Positions 35,421 through 42,785 of a DNA stretch of 64,000 bases are shown here, piece by piece. Numbering within the stretch: position 1 is the first letter of the stretch; each line of letters begins with the position of its first letter. The stretch is taken from NCBI GenBank assembly GCA_018268935.1, contig JAFDVS010000059.1, positions 106,303 through 170,302 on the forward strand, in the 5' to 3' direction. Below the pieces are notes generated by a model. The model saw only the letters and a list, made by a program, of their open reading frames with translations, was not told the DNA's origin and searched no databases. The stretch comes from Acidobacteriota bacterium (lineage in GTDB: Bacteria > Acidobacteriota > Terriglobia > Bryobacterales > Bryobacteraceae). A program made the translations under genes and the position numbers.

Positions 35421-36578
35421 ATGCCCGGTTTATTTTTCTACATTCTGCTTGCGAGTTTGGCGCAAGCTTATCCCAATCGTGTGCCTGCGGGACATGCCGG
35501 AGTTCCCGGGGAGACTACTCCCCCCTGTACTTCGTGCCACACGGTGACTCTCAACTCTTCAAACGGCGGCGTGACGCTCACTTTTGCCGATGGGGCGGTG
35601 TATCGCCCCGGCCAGGCGCAGCGGGTGACGGTGCGCATCACGGATTCCGATGCCAGCCGCGTGTTCGGGTTTCAGGCGGCGGTGCGCACCAGCGGCAATG
35701 CGCAGGCGGGGACCTTCACAGCAGGGACTGCGACGACGGTGACGACGCAAGGTGCGTTGAGCTACATCAATCACACAAGTTCGGCCAGCAGTTATACGTT
35801 TACGTGGACTCCGCCGGCGACGGCGAACGGGACGCTGCGGTTTTATGTGGCGGGGATGGCGGCCCGCAGTATACGGGATTCGCGGGTGTACACGGCGGTG
35901 CAGGATCTGACGCCCGCGGGTGTGGGACCGGTGCTGCGCAGCGAGAAGCCGGTGGTGTTGGCAGCGGGCTATCAGCCGGTGATCTCTTCCGGGGCTTGGA
36001 TCGCGATCTTCGGAGAAAATCTGGCGCCTTCGACTCGGTTGTGGAACGCGGACACGGAGGTGGTGGATGGTGTGCTTCCCCGGTCGTTGGATGGCGTCAG
36101 CGTGACGGTGAACGGGAAGGCGGCGGTGGTGGAATACATCAGCCCGGCACAGGTGAACGCGCAGGCGCCGGACGATGATGCCACGGGCACCGTGGAAGTG
36201 AAGGTGACAACGAAGGAAGGTTCGGCGTCGGGCACGGTGCAGCGGGCTCGGTACGCGCCGGGGTTGTTTGAAACCGAGGCCCGGACGGTGCGAGTGGGGG
36301 AAGTGATTTCGCTGTTCGGCACTGGGTTCGGCGAGACTATCCCTGCGGTTCCCGCTGGTGTGGTGGTGACCACGCCTGCCGCGCTCGATGACTTGTCGCA
36401 ACTTCATGTGCGCATCGGCGGAGTGGAGGCGGAGGTATTGTGGGCCGGACTGATTTCCGCCGGGCTGTATCAGATCAATGTGGAGGTTCCGGCGGTGGCG
36501 GTGGGGAGTCAGCCGGTGATTGCCGAACGGAGCGGATACGTGAGCCAGAGCGGAGTGACGCTGGTGATCGTGCCGTAA
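35421..36578 (+). CDS. Secreted TIGR03437-type protein with N-terminal CxxCH segment (choice-of-anchor V-like)
   Basis: A 385-residue protein with AGGAAGG eight bases before ATG. It has a signal peptide (PGLFFYILLASLAQA) and then GHAGVPGETTPPCTSCH, a CxxCH motif at 36-40 of the type seen in choice-of-anchor V domains ('GxPGE..C..CH'). A beta-sandwich (VRITDSDASRVFGFQAAVRT) follows. The C-terminal half, about residues 170-385, is the Solibacter-type TIGR03437 domain: SSGAWIAIFGENLAPSTR, DGVSVTVNGKAAVVEYISPAQVNAQAP, EVISLFGTGFG, GLISAGLYQINVEVP. It is probably an extracellular or cell-surface protein. A single CxxCH could bind haem but family members are not proven cytochromes. Confidence 0.85.
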   Translation: MPGLFFYILLASLAQAYPNRVPAGHAGVPGETTPPCTSCHTVTLNSSNGGVTLTFADGAVYRPGQAQRVTVRITDSDASRVFGFQAAVRTSGNAQAGTFTAGTATTVTTQGALSYINHTSSASSYTFTWTPPATANGTLRFYVAGMAARSIRDSRVYTAVQDLTPAGVGPVLRSEKPVVLAAGYQPVISSGAWIAIFGENLAPSTRLWNADTEVVDGVLPRSLDGVSVTVNGKAAVVEYISPAQVNAQAPDDDATGTVEVKVTTKEGSASGTVQRARYAPGLFETEARTVRVGEVISLFGTGFGETIPAVPAGVVVTTPAALDDLSQLHVRIGGVEAEVLWAGLISAGLYQINVEVPAVAVGSQPVIAERSGYVSQSGVTLVIVP

Positions 36579-36610
36579 ACGTTGGCCATTGGCGTGCTGC
36601 TGTGTTTTCG

Positions 36611-37480
36611 ATGCAACGACGCCAGTTTCTTCTCACTCCCGCGCTTCTTGCGGCCAAGCCTGCCTATGCGCCCACGCTGAGCGGAGCGGCGTATGTGTTC
36701 ACACAATGGCTGGGCCGCGAAAAGCGCTCGCTCGCTTCCGGGTTGGACGAGATCTTCGGCGGATTCCGTGAGGCGGGATACCGGCAGGTGGAGATTACTT
36801 CGAATCTGCTGGCCGGGGAATTGGCGGCGCGCACGGCTGCGCTTCTGAAGCAGAACGGACTGCAATTGCCGGTGGTGTATCAGGGCGGGAACATTCATGA
36901 TGCCGATGCCGCGGAGAAGACCGTCGATTCCATGGTGGAGCTGGCGCAGCAGGTGAAGCCATTGGGAACGAAAGCGCTGGTGTTCAATACGGCTCCGAAG
37001 GCACAGCGCGGGCGGAAGACGGATGAGGAACTGGCGCGGCAGAGGGAGGCGATGGCGCATATGGTGAAGCGGGTGAAGGCCGCGGGGCTCAATCTGCTGC
37101 TGCACCAGCATGCTCCGGAGATGAGCGAGAATTCGCGGGAATGGCGCGATTTGCTGAAGGTGAAGGGGCTCGGCGTGTGTCTGGACGTGCATTGGATCTT
37201 GCGCGGCGGGCAGGACGTGATGACATTGACTCGCGAGTGCGGCCCGCGCATCGGGGATATGCATCTGCGCAATTCGCACAACGGCGTGTGGGATGAGGAG
37301 TTGGGCGATGGCGATGTGGATTACCGCGCGGTGGCGGCGTATTTGAAGCAGATTGGCTATCGCGGGTATTTGTCGGTGGAACTGGCGTGGGAAGCCGGGA
37401 CGAAGATTACCCGGCCGCTGGTGGAGAGTATGCGGCGGAGCAGGGTTTATGCCGAGGAAGTGTTCGGCGTTAAGGCTTGA
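36611..37480 (+). CDS. Sugar phosphate isomerase/epimerase-like TIM barrel protein, probably exported
   Basis: A 289-residue protein. ATG 36611 gives MQRRQFLLTPALLAAKPAYA, a twin-arginine-like leader with the R-R-Q-F-L-L pattern. The barrel has FREAGYRQVEIT, LLHQHAPEMSENSREW, VKGLGVCLDVHWILRGGQD, IGDMHLRNSHNGVWDEELGDGDVDY and GYRGYLSVELAW, the usual metal-binding His/Asp/Glu set of the xylose-isomerase-like family (AP2E). The substrate is not clear. It is convergent with, and overlaps by 11 bases, the DUF6807 gene that ends a sugar-processing operon, so it probably belongs to the same physiological theme. Confidence 0.85.
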   Translation: MQRRQFLLTPALLAAKPAYAPTLSGAAYVFTQWLGREKRSLASGLDEIFGGFREAGYRQVEITSNLLAGELAARTAALLKQNGLQLPVVYQGGNIHDADAAEKTVDSMVELAQQVKPLGTKALVFNTAPKAQRGRKTDEELARQREAMAHMVKRVKAAGLNLLLHQHAPEMSENSREWRDLLKVKGLGVCLDVHWILRGGQDVMTLTRECGPRIGDMHLRNSHNGVWDEELGDGDVDYRAVAAYLKQIGYRGYLSVELAWEAGTKITRPLVESMRRSRVYAEEVFGVKA

Positions 37481-38279
37481 TGTCGGCAACCGACAGCGTG
37501 TAGCGCAGCGTGATGGGCTTGCCGGGTTCGAGCGTGTAGCTGTTCACGCCGGGGAAATTCGCGCCGATGAAGCCGTAGTTGCGCAGGCACCATTCGTTCG
37601 GATAATTGGGATTGCCGGGTAGCGATTGAATGCGGAGCACGGCGCGGCCGTTCTTGTAGTGGCCTTCCAGTTCGGCCCAGGAGTGGGGAACGTGGTCTTC
37701 ATCCTTTTCGACGGGCCCCGTGTTAGCGCGCAGTTTGGTTTCCGTGCGCGGGGCGAAGCGGGCGCTGAAGCCGCCGTAGCCTTTCGTCTGTTCCGGTGCT
37801 CCGGCGATGCGCACGGGGGCGTTGATGGCTTCGATCTGAAGCGAGACGTTCATCTGGTGCCTGGGGAAGGCCTGGATAGTGACGGTTTCTTTGGCGATGG
37901 GCTTCCCTTCCAGCAGCCAGGTGTGTTCCACCTTGAGCAGAGCTTCGTCCGCGAGAACCTTCTTTTCCACGATGCGCTCAAAGCGGTGTTCTGAGCCTTT
38001 GCGCAACCAGGAGTCGCCTTTGACGCCGTTCTGTTCCACCTGAGGCCATCCCCAGAAGACGCCGCGGTGGTGTTTGTGATCGACGGGCCCATCGTCTGTG
38101 ACGGTGACGCCGGCGGGTGAGTTGACTGGATGGAGATAGCAGCAATCGCGGCCCGCGCCGTGGCGGTAAACGAAGAACGTTTTCCCCGATTCGCGCAATT
38201 CGAGTTCACCGGGACTCAATTCCACCCACTGGAAACGGCCTGCGAATGCCGGCAGGGTAAGCAGAAAAAGCCACATCAT
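37470..38279 (-). CDS. PmoA-like DUF6807 family protein, secreted
   Basis: A 269-residue protein with signal peptide MMWLFLLTLPAFA. Motifs of the 'PmoA family/DUF6807' proteins: FFVYRHGAGRDCCYLHPVNSPAGVTVTDDGPVDHKHHRGVFWGWPQV (span 38030-38170), then GYGGFSARF, PHSWAELEGHY and GPGKPITLRYTL-like ending. The name PmoA is historical and does not mean methane monooxygenase. These proteins usually occur with Gfo/Idh/MocA oxidoreductases in carbohydrate loci of Acidobacteria and Planctomycetes; the biochemical role is unknown. Its start overlaps the stop of the enolase-superfamily gene (ATGA). Confidence 0.85.
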   Translation of the reverse strand: MMWLFLLTLPAFAGRFQWVELSPGELELRESGKTFFVYRHGAGRDCCYLHPVNSPAGVTVTDDGPVDHKHHRGVFWGWPQVEQNGVKGDSWLRKGSEHRFERIVEKKVLADEALLKVEHTWLLEGKPIAKETVTIQAFPRHQMNVSLQIEAINAPVRIAGAPEQTKGYGGFSARFAPRTETKLRANTGPVEKDEDHVPHSWAELEGHYKNGRAVLRIQSLPGNPNYPNEWCLRNYGFIGANFPGVNSYTLEPGKPITLRYTLSVADIKP

Positions 38280-39433
38280 ATGGATTGCCTCCGGATGCGA
38301 TCTTCATCGGGTTCGACGCCGAGGCCTGGGGCGCTGGGCGTCGAGAGTGTCCCGTCTTTGAGGGTGAAAGGTTGTTTGAGGAAGGAGCCGGTGAGGAATT
38401 GCGGGCCGTTGAGGGCGCAGGGCTGCGTCACCTGGTAGGCGCCGTAGAGGATGAGCGAAGCGGCCAGGGACGTGTCGGGGTCAGTGAGTCCGCTGCCGAG
38501 CACCATCATCCCCGCTTCCCGCAGGATCTCCACCTGGCGCTTCGCGTCGTAGAGGCCGGCCGTACGAGCGGGCTTCATGGCCACGCCATCGAGCAGGCCG
38601 AGGCGGATGAACTCGATCAACTCGACTGAGGAAACGATGCCTTCGTCCATGAGGATGGGCAGCGCGCCTTGTTTTTTCAGATCGGCGAAGGCGGAGAGGC
38701 GATTGGCAGGCACGGGTTGTTCGAAGACATCGACGCCTGCATCGGCGAGTTTCGGCGCGACCTGCAGCGCCGTCGCCGGGTCGTAGCCGCCGTTGGCATC
38801 GGCCCAGAGGAAGCAATCGGGCGCGAGTTTACGCACCAGGCGGGCGAGCGCGAGATCGAACTTCGGATCGGGGGCTACTTTGATGTTGAAGTGGCGGTAG
38901 CCGCGCTTGCGGCCTTCTTCCATCAACGGCGCCGTCTCATCAAGGGTGCGCGGGTTGAGGGTCCAGCTCATTGTGATGCGATCGAGCGGCTTGCGCCCCC
39001 AGAGCAACGCCAGCGGCTGCTTGGTGAGCTTGCCCGCGAGGTCGTGCAGTGCGAGATCGATGCCTGCCTTGGCGATGGGCATGCCCGTGGAGAACGACGG
39101 AGCGATGGCACGATTCATCGCTTTGTGGACGGCGGCAAGGTCGAGCGGGTTGAGCCCGATGATGGCCGGGGCGAGGTAATCGCGGAGCGTGGTGACGACG
39201 CTTTGCGGAGTCTCGTAGCTCCAGGTGTGGGTGGGAACGCTTTGCCCCCAGCCCGCGGCGCCATCTTCACAGGTGATCTTCACGAAGACGGCGGGGCGCT
39301 CGGGCTTGGGGAAGAAGCGGAAGTGCCCGGTGACAGGATAAATCACGGGAAACACTTCCACCTTCTGGATGGGCGCGGCGGCGGACCATGCGAGGCCGGC
39401 CGAGGCCACGCCCATGAAGCCGCGGCGCGTCAT
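38276..39433 (-). CDS. Exported enolase superfamily (muconate/dipeptide-epimerase-like) enzyme
   Basis: A 385-residue protein. ATG 39433 gives a Tat-like leader (MTRRGFMGVASAGLAWSAAA). The family core: IAKAGIDLALHDLAGKL, the KxK-type loop FNIKVAPDPKFD, metal ligands in LWADANGGYD (Asp), VDVFEQPVP (Glu) and LMDEGIVSS (Asp), then VAMKPARTAGL with the second catalytic Lys. This pattern fits the muconate-lactonizing/o-succinylbenzoate-synthase subgroup, acting as epimerase, racemase or cycloisomerase; the substrate is unknown. An enolase-fold enzyme with a Tat signal in a chain of exported oxidoreductases is notable. Both ends overlap neighbours by four bases. Confidence 0.85.
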   Translation of the reverse strand: MTRRGFMGVASAGLAWSAAAPIQKVEVFPVIYPVTGHFRFFPKPERPAVFVKITCEDGAAGWGQSVPTHTWSYETPQSVVTTLRDYLAPAIIGLNPLDLAAVHKAMNRAIAPSFSTGMPIAKAGIDLALHDLAGKLTKQPLALLWGRKPLDRITMSWTLNPRTLDETAPLMEEGRKRGYRHFNIKVAPDPKFDLALARLVRKLAPDCFLWADANGGYDPATALQVAPKLADAGVDVFEQPVPANRLSAFADLKKQGALPILMDEGIVSSVELIEFIRLGLLDGVAMKPARTAGLYDAKRQVEILREAGMMVLGSGLTDPDTSLAASLILYGAYQVTQPCALNGPQFLTGSFLKQPFTLKDGTLSTPSAPGLGVEPDEDRIRRQSI

Positions 39434-40575
39434 GCCAGCTCGAGCCGTTCCGGATCGAAGCGAACCACGCGTCCGGAATGCAGGCTTTCGGCGGCCATGA
39501 TTCCGGCCACGGCGTGACGGAACCCGGCGTCGACGGGGGCGCGCGGAGTTTTCCTGCTGCGCACACAGCGCAGGAAGTTCGCCATGTGCGATTCGACAGG
39601 CTCCGGCGTGATGGCTTTGTCGCCCGGTTGGATGACGAGCTTGTCGCCATCGAGCGTGCCCTTGTCGCCGTACCACATGTTGCGTGTGCCGCTTGCGTTA
39701 GTAAGGCTCATGGCGAAGCGGGCGAGGCAATCGTTGGGGTAGTGCACCAGGGCTTGGAACACGTCCTCGGTTTCGCGGCCGTCCTTCCATAGGAACACGC
39801 CGCCGGATGCGGCGACGGATTTCGGATAGGGCACGTCGAGGAACCACGGGACGAGATCGATGTAGTGGCACATCCAGAGCCCGGCGATGCCGTTGCTTGA
39901 TTCGCGGAAGAGCTGCCACTCTTTGTAGCGGCGGGCATCGAAGGGGCGCTCAAAGCGGCCCAACTGGTAGCAGGGCCAATCGACGTCTTCTTCTTTGATC
40001 TTTGAGAAGTCGCGCCGCCAGCGGGCTTCGTAGAAGTTGACCTCCATGTCGACGCGCGTGACCTTGCCGATGGCGCCGTCGCGGATGAGCTTCGCGGCGG
40101 CGATGAGGCCTGGTTCGCTGCGCCGCTGCGTGCCGATTTGCACGACGCGATCGGACTGCTTCACGGTGAGGTAAGCGCGGCGTGCTTCGCTCATCTCGAT
40201 GCCGAAGGGTTTTTCGCTGTAGGCGTCTTTGCCTGCCCGCACGGCGTCAGTGAGGATGGTGCTGTGGGTGAAATCGGGCGCGGAGATGATCACCGCGTCG
40301 AGTTCCTGCATCGCCAGTAGCTCGCGGTAGTCGGTGGTGCGTTTGACGGCGTCCGGGACAACGGCCTTGAACGAAGGGATATGGACATCGCACACGGCGA
40401 TGACCTTGGCGTTTTCGGCCTGGCATTTGGCGAGTTCGCCGAGCAGATAACGCCCTCGACCGCCCGCGCCGATCAAGCCGATCTGGATCGTATCGTTGGG
40501 AGACACGCGCGCACGTGGAGCGGCGGATGCCCCCGCGGCGGCCATGCCGCCCAGGAAATAGCGTCGGGATGTCAT
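39430..40575 (-). CDS. Gfo/Idh/MocA family oxidoreductase with Tat signal
   Basis: A 381-residue protein. MTSRRYFLGGMAAAGASAA is a Tat leader (S-R-R-Y-F-L). The Rossmann part has IQIGLIGAGGRGRYLLGEL, DAVIISAPDFTHSTI and the Gfo/Idh/MocA signature EKPFGIEM; the C-terminal alpha/beta domain includes SSNGIAGLWMCHYIDLVPWFLD. It is an NAD(P)-dependent sugar or polyol dehydrogenase relative, exported to the periplasm with its cofactor. It is sandwiched between another Gfo/Idh/MocA gene and an enolase-superfamily gene by ATGA overlaps on both sides, strong evidence for one pathway. Confidence 0.88.
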   Translation of the reverse strand: MTSRRYFLGGMAAAGASAAPRARVSPNDTIQIGLIGAGGRGRYLLGELAKCQAENAKVIAVCDVHIPSFKAVVPDAVKRTTDYRELLAMQELDAVIISAPDFTHSTILTDAVRAGKDAYSEKPFGIEMSEARRAYLTVKQSDRVVQIGTQRRSEPGLIAAAKLIRDGAIGKVTRVDMEVNFYEARWRRDFSKIKEEDVDWPCYQLGRFERPFDARRYKEWQLFRESSNGIAGLWMCHYIDLVPWFLDVPYPKSVAASGGVFLWKDGRETEDVFQALVHYPNDCLARFAMSLTNASGTRNMWYGDKGTLDGDKLVIQPGDKAITPEPVESHMANFLRCVRSRKTPRAPVDAGFRHAVAGIMAAESLHSGRVVRFDPERLELA

Positions 40576-41825
40576 GAGATTTTCGGTAGCTCGAAGCCTT
40601 TACGCCGCGGCCGCGCGAGCAGCGCATTGGCCTCGCTGTCGCCTTCGAATTGTTCCGTGACGGGGTTCCATTTGAGCTTGCGCCCGAGTTGGCGAACGAT
40701 GTTCACCATGTGGCAGAGCGTAGTGGAACGATGGCCGATCTCGACATCCGCCGTGGGGCGGATGCGTGTGCGAACCGAGGAGAGGAAGTTCTGGATGTGG
40801 AATTGATTCTCGCCGGGGCCTTCGGGGAAGGGCTCGGGGCCGTATCCTTTGTACTCGGCGGAGAGGCCTTCGGGCTCGATGGTGTAGGAGCCGCGCAGGA
40901 TTTCGATCTTGCCTTTGTCGCCGATGAAGATGGCGCCAAGGTCCGAATGATCCGGGCGGCGTTTGCCTTCGATCTTCATGACGGCGCCGTTGGCGTAGCG
41001 CATGTGGACGGGGGCTTGCGGGCCAGTGCCTTCGAGCCAGATTTCGACCGGACCCGTGTCGTCGGTGCCGAGGCCTGCCTGCGCCTGGTCGAGCGAATGG
41101 GTACCCCATCCGGTGACGCCCCAGGATTGGCCGCCGCCGTCGTAATCGAGATACCATGCCCAGCGCTTCTGCAACTCGGTGTTGAAGGGACGCATGGCGG
41201 TCTGGTTGATCCATTGATCCCAGTTCATGCCATCGGGCACGGGCTCTTCGGGCTTGGGTTGCCAGATGTTGCCGGTCTCGAAGTTGCAGACCACGACGGT
41301 GTGCACCTTGCCGATGGCGCCCTGGCGCACCAGCCGGCTGGCGTAGACGTTCGTCGGTAGGGACCGCTGCTGCGTGCCGGTGGTGAGGATGCGATTGGTT
41401 TTGCGCACGGCGTTGACCAGCGCGCGGCCTTCGGCGACGGTGAGAGTGAGGGGCTTTTCGGCGTAGACGTCGAGACCGGCCTGGAGGGCATGCATGGCCA
41501 CCAGCACACGGGCATGGGTAGTGGTTTCGACGAATACAGCGTCGAGTTTCTCCTTATCGAACATTTGGCGATAGTCGTGGTATTTTTTCCACTTTTCGCC
41601 TTCCGGTTTGAGCTGCGCGGCTTGCAGGCAGCGGGGGAGATAACAATCGGCAAGGGCGACGATCTCCGAACCGTTGTTGAAATCCTCGTTTTTGATGAGC
41701 CATGTGGCGCGTCCGCCGAGGCCAACGAAGCCCAGACGAACACGGTCATTGGGGCCTACTCGCCGGGGACCGCGGGCGGCGGCGACGGAGGCGGCGGAAC
41801 CAAGCAGGAAATAGCGGCGATTCAT
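40572..41825 (-). CDS. Gfo/Idh/MocA family oxidoreductase with Tat signal
   Basis: A 417-residue protein from ATG 41825, GGAGCG upstream. Leader NRRYFLLGSAASVAAARG (twin Arg, R-R-Y-F-L-L), then RLGFVGLGGRATWLI, LDAVFVETTTHARVLVA and AEKPLTLTVAEGRALV (dinucleotide and EKP motifs), and a long C-terminal domain with WDQWINQTAMRPFN and GGQSWGVTGWGTHSLDQAQAGLG. This is the glycoside- or inositol-dehydrogenase-like group often exported in Acidobacteria. It is the first gene of a four-gene operon (oxidoreductase, oxidoreductase, enolase-type enzyme, DUF6807) linked by four-base overlaps. Confidence 0.88.
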   Translation of the reverse strand: MNRRYFLLGSAASVAAARGPRRVGPNDRVRLGFVGLGGRATWLIKNEDFNNGSEIVALADCYLPRCLQAAQLKPEGEKWKKYHDYRQMFDKEKLDAVFVETTTHARVLVAMHALQAGLDVYAEKPLTLTVAEGRALVNAVRKTNRILTTGTQQRSLPTNVYASRLVRQGAIGKVHTVVVCNFETGNIWQPKPEEPVPDGMNWDQWINQTAMRPFNTELQKRWAWYLDYDGGGQSWGVTGWGTHSLDQAQAGLGTDDTGPVEIWLEGTGPQAPVHMRYANGAVMKIEGKRRPDHSDLGAIFIGDKGKIEILRGSYTIEPEGLSAEYKGYGPEPFPEGPGENQFHIQNFLSSVRTRIRPTADVEIGHRSTTLCHMVNIVRQLGRKLKWNPVTEQFEGDSEANALLARPRRKGFELPKIS

Positions 41826-41878
41826 CGGGACACGCTCCTGTAGGGGTGGAGTGAGCACGCCGAGGGCCACGGAATAAT

Positions 41879-41916
41879 GGGGTTGGGGTGGGGGGATGCA
41901 GGGGGATTGGAGGGGG
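41879..41916 (+). other. Run of five G-tracts upstream of the Gfo/Idh operon (predicted G-quadruplex)
   Basis: G-runs at 41879-41882, 41885-41888, 41890-41895, 41901-41905 and 41912-41916 with loops of two, one, five and six bases. It lies in the 229-base gap between the oxidoreductase operon (leftward, start 41825) and the toxin-antitoxin genes (rightward, start 42055), on the non-template strand for the antitoxin. No other gene is seen in the gap. Confidence 0.5.
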
Positions 41917-42054
41917 TGGATTGCGCCGAACAACCCGAGGTGCGGGATTTTGCGCAGTTGGGGAGCTATCCTTGACCAGTGCGCGTATCGTCGCTAGACT
42001 GCAAGTGGATCCATCGGTTCGCAAAGGGAGGTTGTCATCAAACCGGCCAAGAAC

Positions 42055-42342
42055 ATGACTAACGTTGTTTCCGCCGTTACTGCAAGGGCTCAGTTAGGAC
42101 AAATCCTAAAGCGCATCCATCAGAAGAACGAACGTTTTGTCGTTGACCGCCGTGGGCAACCTCAAGCCGTGATCATGAGCATCAACGATTACGTGGACAC
42201 GTTTGCCCCAACTCCGGATTGGTTTCGGGCGATCGGGCGGGAGGCCAAGGAAAAAGGCCTCAGCAAGCTGACGATGCGGCAAATCGACGCCGAGATTGCA
42301 ACGGCTCGACGCGAACGCAGAGTCAGAACCTCGAAACCCTAA
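42055..42342 (+). CDS. Type II toxin-antitoxin antitoxin, Phd/YefM family
   Basis: A 95-residue protein: VVSAVTARAQLGQILKRIHQKNERFVVDRRGQPQAVIMSINDY is the Phd/YefM DNA-binding domain (span 42064-42195), followed by a C-terminal region that would wrap the toxin. ATG 42055 lacks a close ribosome site; AAAGGGAGG lies about 24 bases upstream, so initiation at an in-frame non-ATG codon near 42034-42037 is possible. It should neutralise the PIN toxin encoded next and repress the operon. Its TAA shares a base with the toxin ATG (TAATG). Confidence 0.88.
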   Translation: MTNVVSAVTARAQLGQILKRIHQKNERFVVDRRGQPQAVIMSINDYVDTFAPTPDWFRAIGREAKEKGLSKLTMRQIDAEIATARRERRVRTSKP

Positions 42343-42779
42343 TGATCCAGGTGGTGCTGGATACGAATGTCGTTATCTCGGCCTATCTTAATCCAGACGG
42401 AGCACCATTCCGCGTGCTCAAGTTGGCGCTCACCGGTTTGGTCAGGCTCTATGTTTCGCTGCCAATCCTGGCGGAGTACAAGGATCTTCTGACGCGAAAG
42501 AGCTATCCACTGGACAAACGACGCGCGGCGCTTCTTTTCAGCGCAATTCGTTCCGCCAGCACTGTCGTGAGACCGGTATCGGGCCTTCCGCTTTCACTGC
42601 CTGATCCAGACGATGCGATGTTTCTTGTTTGTGCAGAAGCGGCGAAAGCCGACTATCTAATTACTGGGAACACCAAACATTTCCCTGCAAAATGGAAGAT
42701 TACGAAGCGGGTTACTCCGGCAGCGTTTCTTGCCGTCTGGTATGCGGCTCATTCGAAAAGCGAATATCCGAAGGAGTGA
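42342..42779 (+). CDS. Type II toxin, PIN family (putative VapC-like RNase)
   Basis: A 145-residue PIN-domain protein: IQVVLDTNVVISAYL (Asp7), LPILAEYKDLL (conserved Glu), LPDPDDAMFLVCAEAAKADYLITGNTKHFP (acidic cluster; span 42592-42681). This is the 'PIN family toxin component' group, magnesium-dependent RNases. It is directly coupled to the Phd-type antitoxin. The G+C content of the pair is lower than that of its neighbours, suggesting acquisition by transfer. It converges on mfd, six bases apart. Confidence 0.9.
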   Translation: MIQVVLDTNVVISAYLNPDGAPFRVLKLALTGLVRLYVSLPILAEYKDLLTRKSYPLDKRRAALLFSAIRSASTVVRPVSGLPLSLPDPDDAMFLVCAEAAKADYLITGNTKHFPAKWKITKRVTPAAFLAVWYAAHSKSEYPKE

Positions 42780-42785
42780 TTAGGC

